A stretch of 64,000 nucleotides of DNA from Micromonospora profundi (GTDB taxonomy: Bacteria > Actinomycetota > Actinomycetes > Mycobacteriales > Micromonosporaceae). The notes beneath the pieces were generated by a model that ran no database searches, had not been told where the DNA came from, and was given only the letters and a program-made list of their open reading frames with translations. Below, in pieces: positions 40,328 to 49,022 of this stretch. The DNA is taken from NCBI RefSeq assembly GCF_011927785.1, contig NZ_JAATJK010000001.1, positions 4,435,001 through 4,499,000 on the forward strand, in the 5' to 3' direction. The position numbers and the translations under genes were made by a program. Positions within the stretch are counted from its first letter, which is position 1. Each line of letters opens with the position of its first letter.

Positions 40328-41041
40328 TCACAGCCCGCCCTGCACGCCGATCAGCGAACCGATCAGATAGGTAGCCCCGGCCGCCGCGGCACCCAGCAGC
40401 AGTTGCCGCAGCCCGCTCGTCCACCAGGGCCGGCGGGTGAAGCGCGCCACGACCGCGCCGGCGGCGAACAGCCCTAGCCCGCCGACGGCGAGCGCCAGCC
40501 AGAGGTCGCTGGAGCCCAGCAGGTACGGCAGCAGCGGCACCAGCGCGCCCACCGAGAAGAACAGGAACGAGGAGAACGCCGCCGCCCACGGGCTCGGCTG
40601 GTCGTCGGGGTCGACGCCCAGCTCCTCGCGGACGTGCACCCGCAGCGCCTCTTCCGGGTCACGCCGCACCGCCTCGGCGACCTGGGTGGCAAGGTCCCGG
40701 GGCAGGCCGCGGGCCACCCACGCGTCGGCCAGCTCACGGGCCTCCGCCTCGGGGTGCCGTTCCAGTTCGCGTCGCTCCTTGGCGACCTCGGCGGCGACCT
40801 GCTCGTTTGCCGACCGCACACTCGTGTACTCGCCGAGCCCCATCGAGATCGCGCCCGCCACCAGGCCGGCGGAGCCGGTAAGCACGATGCTGCGCGGCGA
40901 CACCCCACCGCCGCCGACGCCGGCGATGAGGGCGATGTTGGTGACCAGCCCGTCCATCGCGCCGAAGACGGCCGGCCGCAGCCAGCCGCCGGACACGTCC
41001 GCGTGGTGGGCTTCGCGGAGCGCCGCAGGGGTGTCGGTCAC
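40328..41041 (-). CDS. VIT1/CCC1-type iron/manganese transporter
   Basis: A 237-residue membrane transporter. The N-terminal segments [17 protein letters not shown] and [20 protein letters not shown] are the VIT family core. The cytoplasmic metal-binding helix region, with many Glu/Arg ([20 protein letters not shown] and [17 protein letters not shown]), lies between segments 2 and 3. Three more membrane segments follow. Probably exports or sequesters Fe2+/Mn2+. GTG at 41041 overlaps the map stop as GTGA. Confidence 0.9.
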   Translation of the reverse strand: MTDTPAALREAHHADVSGGWLRPAVFGAMDGLVTNIALIAGVGGGGVSPRSIVLTGSAGLVAGAISMGLGEYTSVRSANEQVAAEVAKERRELERHPEAEARELADAWVARGLPRDLATQVAEAVRRDPEEALRVHVREELGVDPDDQPSPWAAAFSSFLFFSVGALVPLLPYLLGSSDLWLALAVGGLGLFAAGAVVARFTRRPWWTSGLRQLLLGAAAAGATYLIGSLIGVQGGL

Positions 41042-41895
41042 GGCAGGGTCAGGATCTCGTGGCCGTCGTCGGTCACCACGATCGTGTGCTCGAACTGGGC
41101 CGTCCACCTGCGGTCCTTGGTCACGACGGTCCACCCGTCGTCCCACATGTCGTACTGGTAGGTGCCGAGCGTGATCATCGGCTCGATGGTGAAGGTCATT
41201 CCCGGCTCCATGATGTCCGTGGGGCGGGGACTGTCGTAGTGCGGCACGTAGAGCCCGCTGTGGAAGGACTCCCCGATGCCGTGGCCGGTGAAGTCGCGGA
41301 CCACGCCGTAGCCGAACCGCTTGGCGTACGACTCGATGACCCGACCGATCACGTTGATCTGCCGGCCCGGCTTGACCGCCCGGATGCCGCGCATCATCGC
41401 CTCGTGGGTCCGCTCGACGAGCAGCCGGGCCTCGTCGCTGACCTCGCCCACGCAGAAGGTGGCGTCGGTGTCACCGTGCACCCCACCGATGTACGCGGTC
41501 ACGTCGACGTTGATGATGTCGCCGTCCTGAAGGACCGTGGAGTCCGGGATGCCGTGGCAGATGACCTCGTTGATGCTTGTGCAGCAGGACTTGGGGAAGC
41601 CCCGGTAGCCGAGCGTCGACGGGTACGCGTCGTGGTCGCAGAGGAACTCGTGCACCAACCGGTCGATCTCGTCGGTGGTCACGCCGGGTTTGCAGTGCTC
41701 GCCGGCGAGCTGTGTCGCCTGGGCGGCGAGTCGGCTGGCCACCCGCATCTTCTCGATGGTCTCGGGTGTCTGCACATGCGAGCCGCGCCACTCCTGCGGC
41801 TGCTTCTTGCCCACGTATTCCGGGCGGGGAATATGGGCGGGCACCGGTCGCCACGGAGAGAGCGTGCCTGGCGTCAGCGGCGGACGTTCGGTCAT
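41038..41895 (-). CDS. map: Type I methionine aminopeptidase
   Basis: Removes the N-terminal methionine from new proteins. It has 285 residues with an extension of about 40 residues containing [14 protein letters not shown], as in the actinobacterial MetAP1c form. Metal ligands are in [19 protein letters not shown] (two Asp), GHGIG (His), FTIEPMI (Glu) and QFEHTIVVT (Glu). CHGIPDS and [15 protein letters not shown] are intact. Two MetAPs are common in actinobacteria. This one is coupled to a metal transporter. Confidence 0.95.
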   Translation of the reverse strand: MTERPPLTPGTLSPWRPVPAHIPRPEYVGKKQPQEWRGSHVQTPETIEKMRVASRLAAQATQLAGEHCKPGVTTDEIDRLVHEFLCDHDAYPSTLGYRGFPKSCCTSINEVICHGIPDSTVLQDGDIINVDVTAYIGGVHGDTDATFCVGEVSDEARLLVERTHEAMMRGIRAVKPGRQINVIGRVIESYAKRFGYGVVRDFTGHGIGESFHSGLYVPHYDSPRPTDIMEPGMTFTIEPMITLGTYQYDMWDDGWTVVTKDRRWTAQFEHTIVVTDDGHEILTLP

Positions 41896-41990
41896 GTCCC
41901 AAGCCTATCGCCGGGGCCGCCGGTGACCCGCGCCACGGCGGTCCGGTACCGGTTGTTGCTCCGTCGTGTCGCCTGTGCCATGGTGTCTGC

Positions 41991-42305
41991 GTGGATCAAG
42001 GGGGAGCACCGCCCGTCTTCTCCGCCAGCGGAGAGATCGATGGTGGTCACTTCCATGTGGTGGTGACCGGCGAGGTCGACATGGCGACCGCCGACACCAT
42101 GCTCCAGGCCGCGCTGCGCGAGCCCGCCGAGCGGATCACGCTCGACCTGCGCGCTGTCACCTTCTTCGACTCCGCCGCCATCCACGCCCTGGTCCGGCTC
42201 GCCCAGCAGTTCACCGGCACGTTGTCGGTGCTGCCGTCCCGGCAGGTCCGTCGAGTGCTGGAGATCTCCGGCCTGGGCGACCAGGGCTGGCTCGAACCAG
42301 CCTGA
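41991..42305 (+). CDS. STAS-domain anti-sigma factor antagonist-like protein
   Basis: A 104-residue STAS protein. GHFHVVVTGEVDMATADTML and ITLDLRAVTFFDSAAIHALV show the fold, with DSAA carrying the serine that an anti-sigma kinase would phosphorylate. The usual SxxG signature is here SAAI. GTG start at 41991. It ends 8 bp from the convergent stop of a large protein that has both a PP2C phosphatase and an RsbW-like ATPase domain, the two activities that would act on it. Confidence 0.88.
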   Translation: MDQGGAPPVFSASGEIDGGHFHVVVTGEVDMATADTMLQAALREPAERITLDLRAVTFFDSAAIHALVRLAQQFTGTLSVLPSRQVRRVLEISGLGDQGWLEPA

Positions 42306-42313
42306 CCCCCGGG

Positions 42314-45300
42314 TCAGGGCTGCAACTGCCGGCGCAGCGTCACCTCGGTGCCCTCGTCGGTACGCCGCACGGTCAGGTCGCCCAGGGCGCCGATCAGCGA
42401 CAACCCCCGCCCCCGGAACCCGGAGCCGGTCGACTCGCGCCACTGTCCGCTGTCCCGCACGGTGGCGGTCACCGTCCGGTCGGCGATGGCCACCTCGACG
42501 CTGATCACCGGCTCGGCGGGGTCGACCGGGTGCTCGATGGCGTTGGCGGCGGCCTCCGAGACCGCCACGGTCAGGTCGAACAGATCGGTCTCGCCGACTG
42601 AGTGTGCGACCAGGAAGTCCTCCAGGCGCTTGCGCAGCACACTCAACCGGGTCGGGTCCGCCGGCAACCGCAGCGCGAACCGGTTCAGCTCGGCCGCCTC
42701 AAGTGCGAGCACCGCCACGTCGTCGCGCCGCGCCCGCCCAGCGACCCGGCCGACCACAGTGTCGATCAGATCCGCCACGTGCTCGCCCGGCGTGGCCGCG
42801 TCGGCACGCAGTTGGGTGAGCGCCGCGTCGATGCCGACCTGCCGGTCCTCGATCAGCCCGTCGGTGTACAGCAGCAGCCGACCGCCGGCGGCCAACTCCC
42901 CCTCGACCGTCCGGTACGTCGCGTTCGGAAGCGCACCGACAGGTGGGCCGAGCGCACGGTCATGCAGGAACGCCACGTCGTCTCCTCGGATCAGCAGGGG
43001 GGACGGGTGCCCGGCGCTGGCGTACCGCAGCCGGCCGGTGTGCGGGTTGAACAGCAGACAGAGCACTGTCGCGAAGGAGCGACCCTCGGTGGAACCGACC
43101 AGCCGGTTGAGCCGGGACAGCGACTCACCCGGGTCGTAACCCTCCAGCAGGTACGCGCGCAGCGCGTTGCGCAACTGCCCCATCGCCGCGGCGGCCTGCA
43201 CACCCTTGCCGACCACGTCACCGATGACCAGCACCAACTCGTCGCCCTCAAGCGCGATCGCGTCGTACCAGTCGCCGCCGACCTCGACGTCGGCGGTGCC
43301 CGGCAGGTACCGGCTCGCCAGCACCGCCCCCGGCATCTGGGGCAGCGTCCTGGGCAGCAGGCTGTGCTGCAACGTGGTGGCGATGTGGTGTTCGGCCTCG
43401 TAGAGCTGGGCGTTCTCCAGCCGCACCCCGACCAGCCGGGCCAGTTGGCTCAGCGCGGCCTCGTCGGCCTGCGAGTCGTCACCGGCCGCCCGCCAGACGC
43501 GCAACTCGCCGAGCTGCTCGCCGCCGGTGCCGGTCAGCTCGGCCACGAACGACGGGTCGGTGGCCGTGACGCCACCCGCGTCCGACTCGGACCGGGCGTC
43601 GGCCGAGGTGACCACCACCCGGGCGGCCTCGGCGAGACTGAGCGCGTGCCGGGCGGCGACCTGGAGAACGTCGGCGGTGGATCGGGCGGTGTTCACCGCC
43701 ACCGCCGCGTCGGCCAACGTCCGGAGGCGACGGATGATCTGCCCACGCAGCTGACCCAGCTCGACGTTCGCCCGTACGCGGGCGATCAGCTCCTGACCGG
43801 AGAACGGCTTGGTCAGGTAGTCGTCGGCGCCGACCGAGAGTCCCGCCACCGCCTCCGCCGAACCGGCCCGGGCGGACAGCAGCACGATCGGCACGTGACG
43901 GGTACGCGCGTCCGCGCGCAGCGCGCCGACCAGCCCGAATCCGTCCAGCCGGGGCATCATCACGTCGGTGAGCACAAGGTCGAAACCGCCCTCGCGGGCC
44001 AGCTCCAGGGCCACCAGGCCGTCGCTCGCGGTGACCACCTCCCAGGTCGGGGAGAGCAACCGGGTGACGTGCTCACGCAGGTCGACGTTGTCGTCGACGA
44101 CAAGGATTCGACCGGCGGGCAGGTCGGTGGCCGGTTGACTGTCGAAATCCGGGCCCGCCTCGGCGCCGGTCCACAGCGCGGTCTCCGCCACGTAGAGGCG
44201 GGCCTGCTCGGGTTGGCCGGCTGGCAGCGGTGCGAACCCGGCCACCCGGTCCGCCTGAAGGTGCGCCGACCCGAACGGAATGGTCACCGTGAAGGTGCTG
44301 CCCTCGTCGACCTCGCTGGTCACACCGACCGTGCCGCCGTGCATCTCGACCAACTCGCGGACCAACGCGAGGCCGATCCCGGTGCCCTCGTGGGTGCGGG
44401 CGCGCACTCCGGGCACCCTGTGGAAACGCTCGAAGACGTGCGGCATCTCGGTCGGCACGATGCCCACACCGGTGTCGGTGACGTCGAGCCGGGCCGCGCC
44501 GTCGTCGGCGCGGACCCGTACCCGGATCTCGCCGTCGAAGGTGAACTTCAACGCGTTCGACACCAGGTTGAGGACGATCTTCTCCCACATGTCCCGGTCG
44601 ACGAAGACCGGCGCCGACAGCGGTGGACAGTCCACCACCAGGCGCAGCCCGGCGCGGTCGGTGGCCGAGCGGAAGGTGCTGGCGAGCCGCGCGGTGTAGC
44701 CGGCCAGGTCAGTGGGCTGGTAGCGGGCGGCGAGCCGACCGGATTCCAGCCGGGAGAAATCCAGCACCGTGTTGACGAGCTTGAGCAGGCGCAGCGCGTT
44801 GCGGTGCATCACTGTGAGTCGGTCGGTGTAGGTGGCGGGCATGCTCGGGTCGGCGAGCATGTCCTCCAGCGGGCCGAGCACAAGTGTCAGCGGGGTCCGG
44901 AACTCGTGGCTGACGTTGGCGAAGAAGTTGGTCTTCGCCCGGTCCAGTGCGGCCAGTTCGGCGGCACGGGCCCGCTCCTGCTCGTACGCCCGCTGGATGC
45001 CCACAGCGCGCGAGATCTGCGCGGCCACCAGGCCGAGGAAGTCGCGGTACTCGTCGCTGAGCGGCAGCCGACGGTTCACGCCGACGACAAGCGCGCCGAC
45101 AGTCTCGTTTGTCGCCGTGACCGGCAGGACGTGGGCGACGTCGGCCACGTCTGCGGGCGGGTGGCCGAGCAGGCCGGTCACCCGGACAGTTGTCGGCCCG
45201 TCGGTGACCAGCTGGGCGAACGCGTCCGCGGTGAGGCCCACCTCAGCCGGGTCGACGCCCGTGGCGCCGGTCAGGGCGAACCGGCCAGCGGAGTCGGCCT

Positions 45301-45970
45301 GGTAGATCAGCGCGAACGGCACATCGGCCCGGTGCCGACCGAGCACGTCGGCGGCGGTCCGGCCCAGCTCGGCCGCGCTGTCGACGTCGGCCAGCTCGGC
45401 GCCCAGCTCCGCAAGCGCCCGCAGTCGACGTTCGCCGAGCACCCGCCCGGTGGTCTCGTTGACGATGCAGTAGACGCCGCTGACCGAGCCGTCGGCCCCC
45501 CGAATCGGGTCGTAGGCGACGTCGAAGTAGGTCTGCTCGACGTACCCGTGCCGGTCCAGCAGGAACGGATGATCCTCGCCGCGGTACGAGCGGCCGGTGC
45601 GTCGGACACCGTCCAGCAGCGGGCCGAGCACCTCCCAGGTCTCCGCCCAGTGCTGTCGGGCGGGCTGGCCGAGCACGTCCGGGTGCTTGCTGCCGATCGT
45701 CGGCCGGTAGGCGTCGTTGTAGAAGGCGAGCTGGTCGTCACCCCAGAACATGACGATCTGCGCGCTGGAGGCCAGCATCATGCTGATGGCGCTGGAGAGC
45801 GCCGACGGCCAGTGCGATGGCGGGCCCAGCGGCGCGGTGGACCAGTCGAAGGCGCGCAGCCGCTCACCCAGCTCGCCGCCATTGGAAAACGCGGCAGCCA
45901 GCAGCAGGGGGATCTCATTGCCGTCCGTGACGGAATGCCCCGTGTCCGCGCCCCCCTGCGCCGAGCTCAT
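42314..45970 (-). CDS. Hybrid histidine kinase / receiver / SpoIIE phosphatase / RsbW-like ATPase
   Basis: A 1218-residue cytosolic signalling protein. In order: PAS-like region (65-180), GAF (190-325), HisKA with NVSHEFRTPL (H355), HATPase (NLVSNALKF 468-476, DTGVGI near 499), receiver (VVDDN, phospho-acceptor D669, K721), second GAF (745-855), PP2C/SpoIIE (GGDWYDAI near 898, IGDVVGKG, RRDDVAVL) and a C-terminal RsbW-like HATPase (EAAANAIEH near 1139). All catalytic motifs appear intact. It could link a phosphorelay to partner switching. No membrane segment. GGAGCAGGGGG precedes the ATG. Confidence 0.94.
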   Translation of the reverse strand: MSSAQGGADTGHSVTDGNEIPLLLAAAFSNGGELGERLRAFDWSTAPLGPPSHWPSALSSAISMMLASSAQIVMFWGDDQLAFYNDAYRPTIGSKHPDVLGQPARQHWAETWEVLGPLLDGVRRTGRSYRGEDHPFLLDRHGYVEQTYFDVAYDPIRGADGSVSGVYCIVNETTGRVLGERRLRALAELGAELADVDSAAELGRTAADVLGRHRADVPFALIYQADSAGRFALTGATGVDPAEVGLTADAFAQLVTDGPTTVRVTGLLGHPPADVADVAHVLPVTATNETVGALVVGVNRRLPLSDEYRDFLGLVAAQISRAVGIQRAYEQERARAAELAALDRAKTNFFANVSHEFRTPLTLVLGPLEDMLADPSMPATYTDRLTVMHRNALRLLKLVNTVLDFSRLESGRLAARYQPTDLAGYTARLASTFRSATDRAGLRLVVDCPPLSAPVFVDRDMWEKIVLNLVSNALKFTFDGEIRVRVRADDGAARLDVTDTGVGIVPTEMPHVFERFHRVPGVRARTHEGTGIGLALVRELVEMHGGTVGVTSEVDEGSTFTVTIPFGSAHLQADRVAGFAPLPAGQPEQARLYVAETALWTGAEAGPDFDSQPATDLPAGRILVVDDNVDLREHVTRLLSPTWEVVTASDGLVALELAREGGFDLVLTDVMMPRLDGFGLVGALRADARTRHVPIVLLSARAGSAEAVAGLSVGADDYLTKPFSGQELIARVRANVELGQLRGQIIRRLRTLADAAVAVNTARSTADVLQVAARHALSLAEAARVVVTSADARSESDAGGVTATDPSFVAELTGTGGEQLGELRVWRAAGDDSQADEAALSQLARLVGVRLENAQLYEAEHHIATTLQHSLLPRTLPQMPGAVLASRYLPGTADVEVGGDWYDAIALEGDELVLVIGDVVGKGVQAAAAMGQLRNALRAYLLEGYDPGESLSRLNRLVGSTEGRSFATVLCLLFNPHTGRLRYASAGHPSPLLIRGDDVAFLHDRALGPPVGALPNATYRTVEGELAAGGRLLLYTDGLIEDRQVGIDAALTQLRADAATPGEHVADLIDTVVGRVAGRARRDDVAVLALEAAELNRFALRLPADPTRLSVLRKRLEDFLVAHSVGETDLFDLTVAVSEAAANAIEHPVDPAEPVISVEVAIADRTVTATVRDSGQWRESTGSGFRGRGLSLIGALGDLTVRRTDEGTEVTLRRQLQP

Positions 45971-46159
45971 GCAGCCCCCTGCTCCGGCCGTGCCCGCAGC
46001 CGTTGATCTTCCGCACCGTGCCTCGACTTGTACCCAGCGGGATCAGCAACGTAACGCATGGCGAACCGCGGACGCTGATTACTGCGCTGTGCCCGTCGGA
46101 CACACGACAGCGTGGGTCGGGCACGAGCCTGACCTGCGCCACAAGAATGGTCCGACGAC

Positions 46160-46711
46160 TCAGAAAACGGGCAATCCGTCGATGCTTGCGGCGTTCTTCG
46201 TGGCCCGGTACGTCACCAGGTCATCGGCAGTACGCCGCGAGTGTGAGGTAAGCAACAGGTCGCGTTCGGCGCGGAAGTCCATCAGCGGCACGGCATAGCC
46301 GCAGGAGTCGCTGACGCGCTGCACCTCGACGGTGATCACGGCCCGGACAGCGTGCACGTCCGGCGGGGCGGGAAACTCGGCGAGACGGTCGGCGAAGTCG
46401 GCGTCGGTGACCGCGACGCTGCTGCCCCGGCCGTGCAGCCGGACGATCTTCGGCGGCCCGTCGAACGCGCAGAACATCAGCGTGATGCGGCCGTTGTCGC
46501 GCAGGTGGGCGATGGTCTCGGCACCGCTGCCGTGGTAGTCGAGGTAGGCCACCCGGTGCGGGCCGAGGATCACGAAGGTGCCCCGCATGCCCTTCGGCGA
46601 GACATTGACGTGCCCCTCCGTACCGGACGGCGCGGTGGCCACGAAGAAGACCGGCTGGGCAGCAATGAAGTCACGCAGACGACCGTCGATCTCCGAATAC
46701 ACCTTGCCCAT
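46160..46711 (-). CDS. Pyridoxamine 5'-phosphate oxidase family (split-barrel) protein
   Basis: A 183-residue FMN/F420-binding split-barrel protein. RDFIAAQPVFFVATAPSGTE, HVNVSPKGMRGTFVIL and RITLMFCAFDGPPKIVRLHG are family segments. The C-terminal half (QRVSDSCGYAVPLMDFRAER) marks the subgroup common in actinobacteria. Substrate unknown. GGGAGG lies upstream of the ATG at 46711. It is 68 bp downstream of the SDR gene on the same strand and may be read through from it. Confidence 0.9.
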   Translation of the reverse strand: MGKVYSEIDGRLRDFIAAQPVFFVATAPSGTEGHVNVSPKGMRGTFVILGPHRVAYLDYHGSGAETIAHLRDNGRITLMFCAFDGPPKIVRLHGRGSSVAVTDADFADRLAEFPAPPDVHAVRAVITVEVQRVSDSCGYAVPLMDFRAERDLLLTSHSRRTADDLVTYRATKNAASIDGLPVF

Positions 46712-46779
46712 TGGCTGATCCTCCCACCGGCCGAGGCACCGCACGGGGGCGACGTATGTCACAGCGGCAGGGTGCCGCC

Positions 46780-47556
46780 TCACAACGGTGTGACGTACGC
46801 CCCGGTGATGCCGCCGTCCACCACGAACTGCGCGGCGGTCATGAACGAGGCGTCGTCGCTGGCCAGGAACGCCACGGCGGCGGCGATCTCCTCCGGCGCC
46901 CCGAACCGGCCCATGGGCACGTGCACCAGCCGGCGTGCTGCCCGCGCCGGGTCGGCAGCGAAGAGTTCCAGCAGCAGCGGGGTCGCCACCGGGCCGGGAC
47001 AGAGCGCGTTGACCCGGATGCCCTCGCGGGCGAACTGCACGCCCAACTCCCGGGTCATCGCCAGCACGCCACCCTTGCTCGCGGTGTACGCGATCTGCGA
47101 CGTCGCCGCGCCCAGGAGCGCCACGAACGAGGCGGTGTTGATGATCGAGCCCTTGCCCTGCCGACGCATGTGCGGGATCGCGTACTTGCAGCACAGGTAG
47201 ACGCTCGTGGTGTTGACCCGCAGCACCCGCTCCCAGGCGTCGAGCCCGGTGTCCAGGATCGAGTCGTCCTCCGGCGGGGAGATGCCGGCGTTGTTGAACG
47301 CGATGTCGACGCTCCCGTGCCGCTCGGCGACACCGTCGAAGAGGTCGCGTACCGCCGTCTCGTCGGCGACGTCGGTGGCCACGAACTCGCCGCCGCACTC
47401 CTGCGCGGCCCGCTCGCCGGCCGCCTCGTCGATGTCCACGCAGACGACCCGGGCACCCTCGGCGGCGAACCGCCGCACGGTGGCCAACCCGATGCCGCTG
47501 CCCGCTCCGGTGACCACTGCCACCCGGTCCTGCAACCGACCCTGCACTGGCGTCAC
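46780..47556 (-). CDS. SDR family oxidoreductase in the amine-catabolism cluster
   Basis: A 258-residue classical short-chain dehydrogenase. NAD(P) motif TGAGSGIG, then NNAG, catalytic Tyr/Lys in YTASKGG and the PG motif CPGPVATPL. Acidic VCVDIDE at the end of strand 2 predicts NAD preference. GTG at 47556 overlaps the aldehyde dehydrogenase stop as GTGA. Position suggests it oxidises an alcohol or acts after the dehydrogenase in the same pathway. The substrate is not readable. Confidence 0.92.
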   Translation of the reverse strand: MTPVQGRLQDRVAVVTGAGSGIGLATVRRFAAEGARVVCVDIDEAAGERAAQECGGEFVATDVADETAVRDLFDGVAERHGSVDIAFNNAGISPPEDDSILDTGLDAWERVLRVNTTSVYLCCKYAIPHMRRQGKGSIINTASFVALLGAATSQIAYTASKGGVLAMTRELGVQFAREGIRVNALCPGPVATPLLLELFAADPARAARRLVHVPMGRFGAPEEIAAAVAFLASDDASFMTAAQFVVDGGITGAYVTPL

Positions 47557-48908
47557 TCCTCTGTCGCGATGAACACGTTCTTGACGTCGGTGAAGGCGTG
47601 CAGCGCGTCCGGACCCAACTCGCGGCCCAGCCCGGAGCGCTTCATCCCACCGAACGGGGTCCAGTACCGCACCGAGGAGTGCGAGTTGACGCTGAGATTG
47701 CCCGAGTCGACGGCGCGGGCCATGCGCAGCGCCCGACCGACGTCCCGGGTCCAGATCGAGCCGGAGAGCCCGTACTCGGTGTCGTTGGCGAGCCGGACGG
47801 CGTCGGCCTCGTCGTCGAACGGGAGGACCGAGACCACCGGCCCGAAGATCTCCTCCCGCCAGTGCCGGTCGGCGGGTGAGTCTGCCAGCAGCACTGTCGG
47901 CGCGTGCCAGAAGCCGGGGCCGTCCGGGCAGGACCCGGTGAACGCGACTGTCGCCCCGGTCACGTAGCCGGCCACCCGGTCCCGCTGCGCGGCGGAGATC
48001 AGGGGACCCATCTCGGCGGTCTCCAGAGCGGGGTCCTCGACCCGTACGGCGCGTACCGCCGGTTCGAGCAGTTCCAGGAAGCGGTCGTACACCGGACGTT
48101 GGACCAGGATCCGCGACCGTGCGCAGCAGTCCTGGCCGGCGTTGTCGAAGACCGCGCCCGGTGCGGTCGCGGCGGCGCGTTCCAGGTCGGCGTCGGCGAA
48201 GACGATGTTGGCGCTCTTGCCGCCCAGCTCCAGCGTGAGTCGCTTCACCTGGGCGGCGCAGCCGGCCATGATCCGGGTGCCGACCTCGGTGGAGCCGGTG
48301 AAGCAGATCTTGCGGACGGCCGGGTGGGTGACGAACCGCTCCCCCACCACCGAGCCCTCGCCGGGGACGACGGTGAACACGTCGTCGGGCAGGCCGGCCT
48401 CGCGGGCCAGTTCGGCAAGCCGCAGCGCGGTGAGCGGGGTCAGCTCGGCGGGCTTGAGCACCACAGTGTTGCCGGCGGCGAGCGCCGGAACGAACCCCCA
48501 GGCGGCGATCGGCATCGGGAAGTTCCACGGCACGATCACACCGACGACGCCGAGGGGTTCGTGGAAGGTGACGTCCCACCCGCCCGGCGCCGGGATCTGC
48601 CGCCCGGTCAACCGCTCCGGCGCGCCGGCGTAGTAGTCCAGTACGTCGCGGACGTTTCCGGCCTCCCAGCGGGCGTTGCCGATGGTGTGCCCGGAGTTGC
48701 GGACCTCCAGCGCTGCCAACTCGTCAAGGTGCGCGTCGACGACGGAGGCGAACCGCCGCAGCAACCGAGCCCGATCCCCCGCCCCCACCGTCCGCCAAGT
48801 CTCGAACGCGGCAGCGGCCCGAGAAATCGCGGAATCAACCTCCCCAAGCGAGGCCCCCGGCACCTCCCGAAACCCCACCCCGGAAGCCGGATCAACAACC
48901 GTAGTCAC
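47553..48908 (-). CDS. Aldehyde dehydrogenase (PuuC/gamma-aminobutyraldehyde type)
   Basis: A 451-residue NAD-dependent aldehyde dehydrogenase. General base E227 in TLELGGKSAN, nucleophile C261 in AGQDCCARSR, NAD-binding PWNFPMPIAAW and FTGSTEVGT are intact. The N-terminus is some 25 residues shorter than usual. Lying downstream of a gamma-glutamylamine ligase-like gene, it probably oxidises a gamma-glutamylaminoaldehyde or related aldehyde. The pathway is inferred from neighbours. GTG start at 48908. Confidence 0.93.
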   Translation of the reverse strand: MTTVVDPASGVGFREVPGASLGEVDSAISRAAAAFETWRTVGAGDRARLLRRFASVVDAHLDELAALEVRNSGHTIGNARWEAGNVRDVLDYYAGAPERLTGRQIPAPGGWDVTFHEPLGVVGVIVPWNFPMPIAAWGFVPALAAGNTVVLKPAELTPLTALRLAELAREAGLPDDVFTVVPGEGSVVGERFVTHPAVRKICFTGSTEVGTRIMAGCAAQVKRLTLELGGKSANIVFADADLERAAATAPGAVFDNAGQDCCARSRILVQRPVYDRFLELLEPAVRAVRVEDPALETAEMGPLISAAQRDRVAGYVTGATVAFTGSCPDGPGFWHAPTVLLADSPADRHWREEIFGPVVSVLPFDDEADAVRLANDTEYGLSGSIWTRDVGRALRMARAVDSGNLSVNSHSSVRYWTPFGGMKRSGLGRELGPDALHAFTDVKNVFIATEE

Positions 48909-48926
48909 GCCCGCACCACCCCTCGC

Positions 48927-49003
48927 CGTCGATCATGGAGTTGTGGTGCCCCGCGAAAGCCGCATTCCACCCCACTCCGGCCACCACAACTCCATGATCG
49001 ACG
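48927..49003. terminator. 22-bp perfect inverted repeat between glnA-like and aldehyde dehydrogenase genes
   Basis: Arms 48927-48948 (begins CGTCGATCATGGAGTTGTGG) and 48982-49003, exact complements, with a 33-base loop. It starts 20 bp past the glnA-type stop. It could terminate or attenuate transcription before the dehydrogenase. It is related in core sequence to the repeat at 14522-14572. Confidence 0.75.
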
Positions 49004-49022
49004 CGGGCGTGGCGGCGGGGGG

